Below are positions 51,511 to 59,750 of a stretch of DNA of 64,000 bases, one piece after another (the stretch's first letter is position 1; every line of letters begins with the position of its first letter). The stretch covers positions 263,459-327,458 of the forward strand of contig JANRIQ010000027.1 in NCBI GenBank assembly GCA_033764775.1, given 5' to 3'. This DNA comes from JAWXCE01 sp033764775 (GTDB lineage: Bacteria > Pseudomonadota > Alphaproteobacteria > Rhizobiales > Rhodomicrobiaceae). Made by a program: the position numbers and the translations under genes. The notes under the pieces were generated by a model. The model searched no databases. It was not told the origin of the DNA and worked only from the letters and a program-made list of their open reading frames with translations.

Positions 51511-53601
51511 CTATACCAACTCAAGAAGCCGGGTACACTCATTAACAACATACTCAGGCACACTTTCAAAAGTGTGCGGATTTAATTGCATTAAATACTC
51601 GTTTTCAATGTGATATGACTCGTTAATGAATTTTGTAATTACCTCGTTTTCGTGAGAGCCTTGAATAATTCTGAAAATCTGAATCTTCTCGTACCCTACA
51701 TCTGTCGCAAGAAACTTTTCTTTCATAAGCGTATTATCGCTAACTTGCTTAACTAAATTATCGTAGTCAAAATCTGGGATAGAATATTTAATATTTTGTT
51801 CCGCCGTTGCCTTTTCTTCTGCGCTCATCTCCCGATTTTCACTGATTGTTTTTATGGTTGGAATAGGTCTCTTTTTAAAGAGGCTTGCCAAGAGATTATA
51901 CTCTAGGCCCATATCATCGGAAATTTCATAATGACGGCGCAAATAGATGGCTTTGACGATTGAGTCTGCGAGTTTCGATATATTTTCTTTGCATATTTTT
52001 GCGAAGGTTTGGATGTCGTCCCGTTGAATGGGCACTTCTTTCATCACTCCATCTCTAGAGGAAAGGAATGTTGCTGATGGGCTTGCCCCCTGAAAGATGC
52101 CGCTTGTGCTCTTAATAACGTCAATAGAAGGCTCAATGTCGTGCGTCAGCATAATCGTTGTGCGACCTTTTAGGCTAACCTTGCCTCGGAATAACTCGTG
52201 TAAAATTGCAAACTTTTTATTCTTATCAAAAGATGAGATCGGATCATCCAAAATAACAATATCTGGGTTTTCGCTCTGCACCTGATGCATAAAGAGAATT
52301 AAAGCAAAAGCATTTTTCTCGTCATAACTAAGATGTTTGGATGCTAGCTCGATGTGTTCGTCCAGGTCATTATGCACCAACTTCATTTTATATGAGCTTG
52401 GCTCCGCAATAATTTTCACAGCGTATTTATAGCCTGCCGATTTCAGGAAATTATTAATGCTTTCCTGATTTTCTTTTATTGATTTCTCAATTCTCGCTTT
52501 ATGCTTATTTATATTACCCTTGAGTGTCCCAACCTTCTTTACAAGTTGTTCGAGTTGCGCGTTTATTGGGTCTGTTACTTTCCTTGTTTCCTCAGAATCG
52601 AGCTTGTCGATCAGGCTTAGATCGATCTTAAGCCGTTCAATTTTTTCGCCAATCTCGTCAACATCCCTTAAAGAGAAGAAAGAGATGGTGCGAAGTCCTT
52701 CTAATTTTTCAATGAGAGCATCAATGTCGGTCTTAAGCCCGCTGAGGAACCCCTGTTCTTGAGCAGTTAGATCGATTTTCGCTTTAGTAACTTTTTCCAA
52801 ATTTTCTCGACACTTAACACTAAAGTACTTCCCCAAACGCTCAATTATTGCCTTCAAAGTGTTTAGATGGCCAATCGCGGTTGCATCATACTCTTTCGCC
52901 ACTGCGAGTGCAGTTTCCTTTTGTGCCCCTTCAGATAAGCCTGTTGAACAGTATGGGCAAGTGTCCCCAAGCTTTAGGAACTCATTGCCTTTAATCTGCC
53001 ATGCAATCCACTTTGAAGGCTCTTGGCTTTTGATAAAATTTTCAAAGGGCTTTAGACTTTCCGGTATATTATCAATTTTATTTCCAGAGCAGAAAGCTTT
53101 GTGAATCTTACTATTTTTAGGGATAGCACCAGTCTTGGAGTTGCCAAATGCTTCTCGAAGCTCCGTAAGGTCTTTTGTAGTTTGTTCAATATCCGTGTTA
53201 TCGGCAAAGGCTTTCTTGATACCTGAAAAAAGTCCTTCAATTTCTAACATTGCAGCGACGTAATCGGGAGTTTTGATAAATATCTCAAAACTATTTTTGA
53301 CGACTTCATCGCGCTGGAAAGCGAATTGACTCACGTACTCTTCATCAAACATAAGCACTGACTTCAGGCTTTCGATGCCACCAACTTTCGGTTTTTCTGC
53401 GGCATTTTTGCCTCTATTTTTAAAAGGAGTAAGATCATTGATTGTATTATCATTGCGACACTGACTTATAATAGCTTTGGCTATCGTACTTTTGCCTACT
53501 CCATTAGGACCATACTTAATATTTAGACTGCCTTTTGTGATGCGAATGTGAGCTTGGTCGATGCTGTTACAGCTTTGTATGCTTATCTCATAAACGGTCA
53601 T
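51511..53601 (-). CDS. AAA_13-type ATPase with CPYC hook, RloC/PrrC-like; possible phage defence
   Basis: A 696-residue SMC/ABC-like ATPase. Walker A GPNGVGKST (31-39), a coiled-coil region with a CPYC pair (215-218, zinc-hook-like), signature LSYDEKNAFAL (from 424), Walker B IVILDDPISSFD (448-459) and H-loop MLTHD. The C-terminal 200 residues are not ATPase and include FRIIQGSHENEVITKFINESYHIENEYL, which might be an effector. RloC and PrrC anticodon nucleases share this layout, but I cannot confirm their nuclease triad. It is much more AT-rich than its neighbours and stands alone as cargo. It starts MTVYEISIQSCNSID. Confidence 0.8.
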   Translation of the reverse strand: MTVYEISIQSCNSIDQAHIRITKGSLNIKYGPNGVGKSTIAKAIISQCRNDNTINDLTPFKNRGKNAAEKPKVGGIESLKSVLMFDEEYVSQFAFQRDEVVKNSFEIFIKTPDYVAAMLEIEGLFSGIKKAFADNTDIEQTTKDLTELREAFGNSKTGAIPKNSKIHKAFCSGNKIDNIPESLKPFENFIKSQEPSKWIAWQIKGNEFLKLGDTCPYCSTGLSEGAQKETALAVAKEYDATAIGHLNTLKAIIERLGKYFSVKCRENLEKVTKAKIDLTAQEQGFLSGLKTDIDALIEKLEGLRTISFFSLRDVDEIGEKIERLKIDLSLIDKLDSEETRKVTDPINAQLEQLVKKVGTLKGNINKHKARIEKSIKENQESINNFLKSAGYKYAVKIIAEPSSYKMKLVHNDLDEHIELASKHLSYDEKNAFALILFMHQVQSENPDIVILDDPISSFDKNKKFAILHELFRGKVSLKGRTTIMLTHDIEPSIDVIKSTSGIFQGASPSATFLSSRDGVMKEVPIQRDDIQTFAKICKENISKLADSIVKAIYLRRHYEISDDMGLEYNLLASLFKKRPIPTIKTISENREMSAEEKATAEQNIKYSIPDFDYDNLVKQVSDNTLMKEKFLATDVGYEKIQIFRIIQGSHENEVITKFINESYHIENEYLMQLNPHTFESVPEYVVNECTRLLELV

Positions 53602-53889
53602 GACATCCTCGAATCGAATGCCTTTATCATAGTGAAAAAGCAGTTACCGTGCACGTTGGTGTTGTGTTTTGAGTGTTGATTAACTGGCCATTGCCCGCCT
53701 AGATGCCATTTTAGGATATGCCCGCGCCAGCATTCACCCTTGATCTCCCATTTGCACTTCCGATAACCAGATAGAAGAAGACTTTTTCAAAATTCAATAA
53801 AGGTGCTGACGTTGTGCACCAGCAGTTTGCGTGGGCATCCCGGTGCCAGTGCAGTAACAGACGGATGATCTGACCTTGATTCTCGTTCT

Positions 53890-54378
53890 TCAAGCGGGCT
53901 TGGCCTTGCGCGGCGCAGGTGTGGCGATATCTAGAGCTTTCGCGCGGCGGTCCATCACCTGCGATGGTGTTGCCGACGAGAGTAATGTGCCCGCGCGGGT
54001 TTCAACTTTGGCTCGGAAGGTTTGGTTGAGTGTGTAATCGTCGTTTTTCAACCTATCCGCGTCTTCTTTTGTGAATGCCTCCGCGCTCGTGATGTTCGCG
54101 GCTGGAACATAACGCTCCGCACCGACATTCACGAGTCCCACGCCCTGTTTTTCGATGGCTTCTACGGTTTCGCGAGCAAGCTTAGAGGATTTGTTGGCAA
54201 ATTCGATTCGGACATTGATGCGCCCTTTGTCTATATCGATGCCGCGCTTCTCTTTGAGACTTTCCTGCGCCTTGGTCTTATCGTCTTCCGTCAACGGACG
54301 GATGAGGCGGACGGTATCAAGGGGAACGATTTTTGAAACACCCTCATGTGTCGTGAATTTCAATGCATTAGTTGCCAT
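53890..54378 (-). CDS. Hypothetical protein of the element
   Basis: A 162-residue soluble protein starting MATNALKFTTHEGVSKIVPLDTVRLIRPLTEDDKTKAQESL. GGAG in the sequence just upstream favours ATG 54378 over ATG 54390. It has a charged, alternating pattern and a basic tail (PAPRKAKPA). I recognise no family. GC is intermediate. It could be a nucleoid- or DNA-binding element protein, but this is not shown. Confidence 0.6.
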   Translation of the reverse strand: MATNALKFTTHEGVSKIVPLDTVRLIRPLTEDDKTKAQESLKEKRGIDIDKGRINVRIEFANKSSKLARETVEAIEKQGVGLVNVGAERYVPAANITSAEAFTKEDADRLKNDDYTLNQTFRAKVETRAGTLLSSATPSQVMDRRAKALDIATPAPRKAKPA

Positions 54379-54561
54379 GGCGATCTCCATAATTCATTTG
54401 TTGAATTGATGGAGATTCTGGCGGCAATCGGAATCAAGTCACGCTGCGTCGCAGCAATTTTGGTAGGCGACAAGCACCATGCGTTATTGCTTCAGGCGGG
54501 CAGGGGGAGGGCCGATTTCTTATGAGGCTAATGCTTGGCGTTGGCTGGTTGCGTAAGAAGG

Positions 54562-55155
54562 CTATTTGCCGGAATCGATTTCAATAATATCTTCCTCTCC
54601 GATGATAACGGGGGGCATAGGCTTCCCTTCGGCCGTAACAGGCTCGCCTTTCAGGTTACGCCTTAAGATCGGCGGGTTGCCGTAGAGGAGTTTCCCATGC
54701 GCCACAACAAAATCGAGCGGAATTTTTGGATTGTTAATATCCTTGCCGCCATCGGTATGCCATTTCAGCTCCCACTTCGTAAAAAGTGGCTCAAGGTCAC
54801 CGGGCGTCATCGAGTAAATGCAGATAAGTTCAATACTTTTATAAACTGCAAAAATCCAATTAACCCGCCGGTATTTATTCAAAATGATAGGGTTAAGGTG
54901 ATGATGCGTGGTAACTTGCTTTTGCAGATCGATGTTAACCGATTTCAATTCGTATTCGCGGCCTTCGTCGTCCTTTGCATCATTACCCTCGCGTTTACTT
55001 AACACTGTCAAGCCGAGGGTTAATATGACTTGTAATAGCTTGCCGCCATTGTCTTGGAAAATATCTTTAATGCCGTGTTTCGTAGCAAGGTTTTGATATT
55101 CGCGAATGGCTGGAAAAAGTTGGTCAAGAAGTATTTTGTCTGCGTGTGGCTTCAT
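54562..55155 (-). CDS. pvuIIR: PvuII-like type II restriction endonuclease
   Basis: A 197-residue endonuclease, closely similar to R.PvuII along the first 155 residues: KHGIKDIFQDNGGKLLQV, LTVLSKREGNDA, EYELKSVNIDL, HHHLNPIIL, DGGKDINNPKIP. Catalytic Asp59, Glu69 and Lys71 and the base-contacting histidines 84-86 are conserved, so recognition of CAGCTG is predicted. It has about 40 extra C-terminal residues compared with R.PvuII. Its start overlaps the stop of the controller gene by 4 bp, as in the original PvuII system. Confidence 0.93.
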   Translation of the reverse strand: MKPHADKILLDQLFPAIREYQNLATKHGIKDIFQDNGGKLLQVILTLGLTVLSKREGNDAKDDEGREYELKSVNIDLQKQVTTHHHLNPIILNKYRRVNWIFAVYKSIELICIYSMTPGDLEPLFTKWELKWHTDGGKDINNPKIPLDFVVAHGKLLYGNPPILRRNLKGEPVTAEGKPMPPVIIGEEDIIEIDSGK

Positions 55156-55388
55156 TCGGTATCCGCCGCGGACAGTAATTGTTGAGGCTTTACATTTAAA
55201 GCCTTTGCAATTTTAGCGATATTATCAACAGAAACGTTACGCTCACCACGCTCAATTGACCCAATATATGTACGATGCAAACCCGATTCGTTAGCCAAGG
55301 CTTCTTGGCTTAAGCCTATCTTATTGCGGAAAAGGCGAACATTTTTCGCTACTATCTCGCGCAATGCTATAAAATCAGTGTCATTCAT
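55152..55388 (-). CDS. pvuIIC: C.PvuII-like controller protein (XRE HTH)
   Basis: A 78-residue helix-turn-helix protein (VAKNVRLFRNKIGLSQEALANESGLHRTYIGSIERGERNVSVDNIAKIAKALNV) of the restriction-modification controller family. It should bind the C-boxes just upstream, first activating its own and the nuclease gene and later repressing. ATGA overlap with the endonuclease couples their translation. Confidence 0.92.
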   Translation of the reverse strand: MNDTDFIALREIVAKNVRLFRNKIGLSQEALANESGLHRTYIGSIERGERNVSVDNIAKIAKALNVKPQQLLSAADTE

Positions 55389-55410
55389 ATTTGAAAACTT
55401 AAAGCTTGAT

Positions 55411-55436
55411 GACTTTAAGTCGACAGACTATAAGTA
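55411..55436. promoter_or_regulatory. C-boxes of the PvuII-like system
   Basis: Two boxes, GACTTTAAGTC (55411-55421) and GACTATAAGTA (55426-55436), separated by GACA, match the GACT-N3-AGTC consensus of controller proteins. They lie between the divergent C and M genes. A CAGCTG site follows at 55442-55447. Confidence 0.85.
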
Positions 55437-55472
55437 GCATTCAGCTGCGGCACACGATTTTGAGAGGCTCTT

Positions 55473-56522
55473 ATGGCGAACACATTGGTATACCGCACTG
55501 CACTAGGAGAGGCATTTTGCGGGGATTCGCTCAACCTTTTGGAGCAGGTGCCAGATGGGTCAATCAATCTGGTTATAACCTCGCCACCTTTTGCGCTTCA
55601 GCGGCAAAAAGCATACGGCAATAAAGATCAGCATGCATATATCGACTGGCTATTTCAGTTTGCAGTATTGGTACACAAGAAGCTGCAAGATGATGGAAGT
55701 TTTGTTTTAGACTTAGGTGGTGCTTATCAAAAAGGCACACCGACGCGGAGCCTGTATAATTTTCGCATTCCAATCAGATTTTGTGATGATCTGGGGTTTT
55801 TCTTAGCTGAAGATTTCTACTGGTTTAACCCGGCAAAACTACCTTCGCCCATCGAATGGGTTAATAAGCGGAAACTCCGTGCTAAAGACGCCGTTAATAC
55901 GGTTTGGTGGTTCAGCAAATCAGAGTGGCCAAAAGCTGATGTTACGAAGGTACTCGCGCCTTATAGTGATCGGATGAAAAAATTACTCAAAGACCCGGAC
56001 ACCTTTTATTCGCCGAAAGTTCGCCCGAGCGGGCACGATATTGGTAAGAGTTTTGGGATAGATAACGGAGGGGCTATACCTTCGAACCTTCTGCAATATT
56101 CCAATACAGATAGTAATGGCGGTTATCTGCGCGGTTGCAAAGCTGTAGGAGTGAAAGGCCACCCGGCGCGGTTTCCTGCGAAGCTGCCCGAATTTTTTAT
56201 TAAGTATTTAACTGAACCGGGTGATTTAGTTGTCGATATTTTTGCTGGGTCTAATACTACTGGGCATATGGCAGAGTCTTTGAATCGGCGTTGGATGTCA
56301 TTTGATCTTCATAGAGAGTATTTAGCAGCATCAGCATTTCGATTCATGGAGGACGCAACCGAGAACGAAATCAAAGTTATGTTTGCCCGTCTAATGAGTG
56401 GTGAAGTCAATACAATCGAGCCGAAGCAGGATTCAATTTGGCTAAAGCATACAGAAATAAAAAATACTCGAAGAAAGAAGTCATTTAAATCTGACCCCGA
56501 TAGTACTGCTTCGGTCCTTTAG
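55473..56522 (+). CDS. pvuIIM: PvuII-like N4-cytosine DNA methyltransferase
   Basis: A 349-residue methyltransferase with motif IV TSPPF (36-40) before motif I DIFAGSNTTG (255-264), the permuted beta class to which M.PvuII belongs. The recognition domain lies between (KLPSPIEWVNKRKLRAKDAVNTVWWFSKS). It should protect CAGCTG. It is divergent from the C and R genes. AT-rich, like the other two genes, so the system entered the element as a unit. Confidence 0.92.
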   Translation: MANTLVYRTALGEAFCGDSLNLLEQVPDGSINLVITSPPFALQRQKAYGNKDQHAYIDWLFQFAVLVHKKLQDDGSFVLDLGGAYQKGTPTRSLYNFRIPIRFCDDLGFFLAEDFYWFNPAKLPSPIEWVNKRKLRAKDAVNTVWWFSKSEWPKADVTKVLAPYSDRMKKLLKDPDTFYSPKVRPSGHDIGKSFGIDNGGAIPSNLLQYSNTDSNGGYLRGCKAVGVKGHPARFPAKLPEFFIKYLTEPGDLVVDIFAGSNTTGHMAESLNRRWMSFDLHREYLAASAFRFMEDATENEIKVMFARLMSGEVNTIEPKQDSIWLKHTEIKNTRRKKSFKSDPDSTASVL

Positions 56523-56726
56523 ATCAAATTTTTGCAAAAGAATATCAAATCATTGATTTATCTAAAGATATATCATTAAGATTCGAAATCTCCGTAATCG
56601 ATCGTTGACTAGTTGGAGATTTTGGCGGTTCAGAAAATCAAGACATGCTGCAACGTAGCAAATAACCTATGAGTTTCCGTAAGATACATTATCACTCTAA
56701 TATTGTGAGCTTGATTGCACGTCTTT

Positions 56727-57164
56727 TTATTCAGAGCGATGCACTATTTCCATCTGCTTCCTAGCCAGCCGCTCGAACAGCTTTTCCTGAATCTTCCGGA
56801 AAAACGATGGCGGGATGACTCCGTAATCGAAGCGTGGCGGATTGCGACCGGGGATTGGTCTGAGATCGGGACCGGGCCACACAAAATCGTTCATTTCCGA
56901 TACCACGATCCACGAGCGCATATCGTCGAGGCCAAGATGCACTTTTAATCCAGGCGGTAATTCGATGGCTGTTTGCGGGTCTTTGGGGGGTGTATGGGTG
57001 ATCGGCAAAACACTGACAATGGTGACATCGGCTGCAACCTGTCGAGCAAGAACGATGGCACAGGGACGGTTTTTAGCCCCCTCCTCCCGGCCTCGCGCAT
57101 TCTCATCCTGCCAGAGGTAAGAATAGCTGATAACAAGACCGGGATGGGGATCGGGAAACGGCAC
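56727..57164 (-). CDS. PemK/MazF-family toxin
   Basis: About 145 residues from a GTG at 57164 (VPFPDPHPGLV...); the true start is uncertain and the frame remains open to 57236 inside the antitoxin. KNRPCAIVLARQVAADVTIVSVLPITHTPP is the MazF-type core, with the conserved basic-Pro-(A/C) loop. These toxins cut RNA. It overlaps or abuts the antitoxin gene, which precedes it as usual. Confidence 0.75.
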   Translation of the reverse strand: MPFPDPHPGLVISYSYLWQDENARGREEGAKNRPCAIVLARQVAADVTIVSVLPITHTPPKDPQTAIELPPGLKVHLGLDDMRSWIVVSEMNDFVWPGPDLRPIPGRNPPRFDYGVIPPSFFRKIQEKLFERLARKQMEIVHRSE

Positions 57165-57174
57165 GAGAGCCAGT

Positions 57175-57429
57175 TTAATTGTCGAGCTTAAGCTTGTCGA
57201 GATAGGCGAACTCTGCCGGAACCTCTGAGGCTGCAAGGACCTTCAATGTTTCGCTATCGAGGTCTTCGACGCGGCGCGAAACTCGGCCTTTTGTGATCGT
57301 TTCGAACATGGCCGCAGAAATGAGAACGTTCTTGTCGCGCCCATTTTTTGTAATAACCACGGGTTCGACAAGGGCCGCGTCCTGATAACGCCCGACATTC
57401 TGTTGAAACTCGGTTGATGTCACTTTCAT
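57175..57429 (-). CDS. Phd/YefM-like antitoxin
   Basis: An 84-residue protein starting MKVTSTEFQQNVGRYQDAALVEPVVITKNGRDKNVLISAAMFE, the Phd/YefM N-terminal DNA-binding fold. GGTGG lies upstream of ATG 57429. Its C-terminus would neutralise the following PemK-type toxin. It should stabilise the element in its host. Confidence 0.85.
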   Translation of the reverse strand: MKVTSTEFQQNVGRYQDAALVEPVVITKNGRDKNVLISAAMFETITKGRVSRRVEDLDSETLKVLAASEVPAEFAYLDKLKLDN

Positions 57430-57601
57430 GGTCGCCACCTCAAATGTCTATCTTATCTATAATATCTATTCCTAGCGCGGGATGCAATAAATCTTTTGGC
57501 CGGGTTTCTGGGTGCAGCGGCTGAGTGCTCTGCCCACGCCTGCCGGGACTGGACGGCAGCAACGAACACGGCAAACTGGTGATCTGTATTTCCGTTTAAC
57601 C

Positions 57602-57613
57602 GCATTCCCGTAT
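57602..57613 (+). repeat. 12-bp repeat upstream of the ParA-like gene
   Basis: GCATTCCCGTAT recurs at 58799-58810 after the operon. Both copies lie in stretches rich in CTGTA words (upstream 57589-57640, downstream 58733-58830), so the ParA/RHH genes are flanked by related repeats that could be their binding sites. Confidence 0.55.
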
Positions 57614-57667
57614 CTGTATGTGACCGCATTGCTGTATTTACGGGTTTATACTGAAAGGCATTTCATC

Positions 57668-58360
57668 ATGATTATTACACTCGCTTCCTCAAAAGGCGGT
57701 GTCGGCAAATCCACGACAACCGCCTCGCTCGCCGGTGCTTTCGCCCATGCCGGGCACCGCGTTCACATTATCGATCTCGATAGCAATCACACAGTCTCGC
57801 GCTGGCTCGGCGGTTCTGACCGCGCCTCCCCTCGCCTCACCGTTTCGGCGGCGGACCCGCAAGACCTGACCGAGCATCTGGCGGAGATTGCCGCCAAACA
57901 TACCCCCGATGTGACGCTCGTCGATATCGCCGGGACATACGAACGCGCTTTGACGGTTGCCATCGCCCGCGCTCATCTTACCATTATTCCGGCGGGGCCA
58001 TCGGAAGCCGAAATTTTCGAGGCCGCGCGTGTGGCCCGGCATATCCGCTCCGTGTTCCAGGCTTTCGGTCGCGATCCGCTCTATCGCCTGTTGCTGACAC
58101 GGGTGCAACCCCTCGCCTCCCACGCACAGAACCATGCCTGTGCGGAGATCGCGCGATTGAAACTCCCCGCATTCGAAACTGCGATCCATCATCGCGCAGC
58201 CTACATGGAAATCGGTTTATCGGGACAGACGCCGCATTTCGCGGACAAGAAGCGTCCGACGGTCGATAAGGCGGTCGCCGAACTCGACATGCTGCTCGCC
58301 GAGATACACGCTGTTATCGGCACTGTCTGTGAACCGACTTTAGTGAAGGGGGCTGCGTAA
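57668..58360 (+). CDS. ParA/VirC1-like ATPase
   Basis: A 230-residue deviant-Walker ATPase: SSKGGVGKSTT at the start, LVDIAGTYERAL as Walker B-like region, and AHLTIIPAGPSEAEIFEAARVARHI. The end (HHRAAYMEIGLSGQTPHFADKKRP) recalls VirC1, which assists relaxosome assembly, as well as plasmid ParA. ATG 57668 is the sensible start; the stop overlaps the ATG of the next gene (TAATG). Role may be partition or transfer. Confidence 0.85.
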   Translation: MIITLASSKGGVGKSTTTASLAGAFAHAGHRVHIIDLDSNHTVSRWLGGSDRASPRLTVSAADPQDLTEHLAEIAAKHTPDVTLVDIAGTYERALTVAIARAHLTIIPAGPSEAEIFEAARVARHIRSVFQAFGRDPLYRLLLTRVQPLASHAQNHACAEIARLKLPAFETAIHHRAAYMEIGLSGQTPHFADKKRPTVDKAVAELDMLLAEIHAVIGTVCEPTLVKGAA

Positions 58361-58731
58361 TGTCAGACAAGGCTCTTCCCTCATTTCGCTCTATTGGTGC
58401 TCCGCTCGATGTCGATGACGCGGCTCTCGACAGGCTCAACACGCAGCTCGGCGTCCCCACGTTGACCAAACCCGTTGCGAATACGAAGCCGGAACCGAAA
58501 ACCAAATCCGCTCCCCCTGCCCCGATTGCTGCCGATGAGGGGCGGGCGACTCTCGAAAAACTCACCCTTGAGGTGCCCGCCTATCTCGCGGATGCCATGA
58601 AACGCCAGGCTCTCGATGCGCGGACTTCTGTCCGGCATGTGGTTATGCTGGCACTTAAAAAATCGGGCTTCGAGATTGCGCCCGGCGATCTCGTTCCCGA
58701 TGGACGCCGGACTCGCGGCAAAACCCGGTAA
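58360..58731 (+). CDS. Ribbon-helix-helix partner of the ParA-like protein
   Basis: A 123-residue protein with a disordered, proline-rich N-terminal half and a C-terminal segment LTLEVPAYLADAMKRQALDARTSVRHVVMLALKKSGFEI that fits a ribbon-helix-helix DNA-binding fold. Direct coupling to the ParA gene suggests a ParB/VirC2-type adaptor that binds the flanking repeats. Confidence 0.7.
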   Translation: MSDKALPSFRSIGAPLDVDDAALDRLNTQLGVPTLTKPVANTKPEPKTKSAPPAPIAADEGRATLEKLTLEVPAYLADAMKRQALDARTSVRHVVMLALKKSGFEIAPGDLVPDGRRTRGKTR

Positions 58732-58732
58732 A

Positions 58733-58756
58733 CTGTAAGTCTGTAAGTCCGTAAAT
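58733..58756 (+). repeat. Three tandem 8-bp repeats (iteron-like)
   Basis: CTGTAAGT, CTGTAAGT and CCGTAAAT follow each other without gaps directly after the RHH gene. A further CTGTAAGT is at 58813-58820. They may be binding sites of the RHH or Rep protein. Confidence 0.6.
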
Positions 58757-58902
58757 CCGGCTCTACAGTTTTGCAGCTTTGCGTGGATACCGAAAACTGC
58801 ATTCCCGTATTCCTGTAAGTCATAAAATATGGGCTTACGGTTTTAAGGCATGTTTGGAAAGTTGGAGGCCACGGGATTTGCCGTCGGCCATCCCTCGGAG
58901 CC

Positions 58903-58944
58903 GCCCGTCGCTCGCTTGCCCTCCCACGAGGGCGAGCGACGGGC
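58903..58944. other. Very strong 17-bp interrupted hairpin
   Basis: GCCCGTCGCTCG (58903-58914) pairs fully with 58933-58944; after a 4-base bulge CCCTC (58919-58923) pairs with GAGGG (58928-58932) around a CCAC loop. No T-run follows, so it is not a simple terminator. It could be a single-strand initiation site or a structured RNA. Confidence 0.65.
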
Positions 58945-59522
58945 GGGGGGAGAGGGGCCGGTCCATCCCTTGGTGAGCCAGAAGTGAGCGTTTGTAACGG
59001 TGGTTCAGGCGTCATGCTTTCCTGGCAGGCGCGGAGATGTGCATTACTGCAAGTCTGGCATAGCCCATTTCCCCGTTTGCGGACGAAAATCGCCATTACC
59101 CTTTCGGCCTAAATTGAAAAATCGCCCCGTCGTGCGGTGAATGTCTCGGGGTAGGGGTCTTGGCATGTGCCTGCTTTGATCGCTATGAGCGTCCATCTAT
59201 TCGGCAAAGCGGGCCCATCCAAGAGGGAGGTGCCCGCCCCGTGGGTCGTGACGATGACATAAGTCCCATCCCGCCAAGCCCCTTTAACCCTGCATCTACC
59301 TGGATCATCCTTTGTTTTTCAGGCCGCCGCAGCCGCATAAAAAAAGACATATCCGCGAAGTGGATTCCATATCCCGCATCAGCAGGGCGGCGAAGTGAGC
59401 GCATCTGCGCGAACGAAGGGTGAGGTGACAAAGTTTTGTGGCCGCATGAGCGGCCACTCCATGTTACGCCAAGCAAAGCAAGGCGTAAATTTCAGACACT
59501 TCCATTATCCATTCTAGGAAGA

Positions 59523-59580
59523 GGGGTGTCGCTCGCTACGGCCCCCTGTGGGATGGGAGCGCGTCGCGCCACCCCTTTTT
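59523..59580 (+). terminator. GC-rich hairpin with T-run upstream of the rep gene
   Basis: GGGGTG at 59523-59528 pairs with CACCCC at 59570-59575, followed by TTTTT (59576-59580). An inner C-rich/G-rich pair lies between the arms. It could end a transcript coming from the left, or be the 3' end of a small regulatory RNA acting on the rep leader. Confidence 0.55.
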
Positions 59581-59632
59581 AAGTATATAAGAAGGGAATA
59601 ACCGCGAATCCGCACATTTCAGCGAAATCGAT

Positions 59633-59678
59633 GGACAGTTTTAGTCCTGAAAAAGACAGTAATAGTCCAAAATTGGAC
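59633..59678 (+). promoter_or_regulatory. Palindromic operators upstream of the RepL-like gene
   Basis: GGAC...GTCC (59633-59636 and 59644-59647) and GTCCAA-AA-TTGGAC (59665-59678) are two related inverted repeats within 75-120 bp of the rep start. They look like operator sites for self-regulation or Rep binding. Confidence 0.55.
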
Positions 59679-59750
59679 AAAATAAGCTTGTATTTTTGAG
59701 TATTTATGGACATGCTGTTGTATATTTAAAGACAAAACTGGAGTCAAATA

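Larger units (their letters stand above)
58732..59750. other. 1-kb non-coding region, candidate replication origin/control region
   Basis: The stretch holds the tandem repeats, a very strong hairpin (58903-58944), a GC-rich hairpin with T-run (59523-59580) and palindromes directly before the RepL-like gene (59633-59678). Open frames at 59160-59423 (+) and 59183-59476 (-) have no features and are rejected. Its layout resembles a plasmid origin or copy-control region. Confidence 0.5.

Noticed and set aside
53711..53893. 60-codon reverse frame next to the hypothetical gene at 53890
   Set aside because: The 4-bp overlap is tempting, but there is no ribosome site and no recognisable sequence.
59160..59476. 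Opposed open frames in the 1-kb region before the rep gene
   Set aside because: Both strands are open over the same bases without motifs; structure in the DNA is the better explanation.
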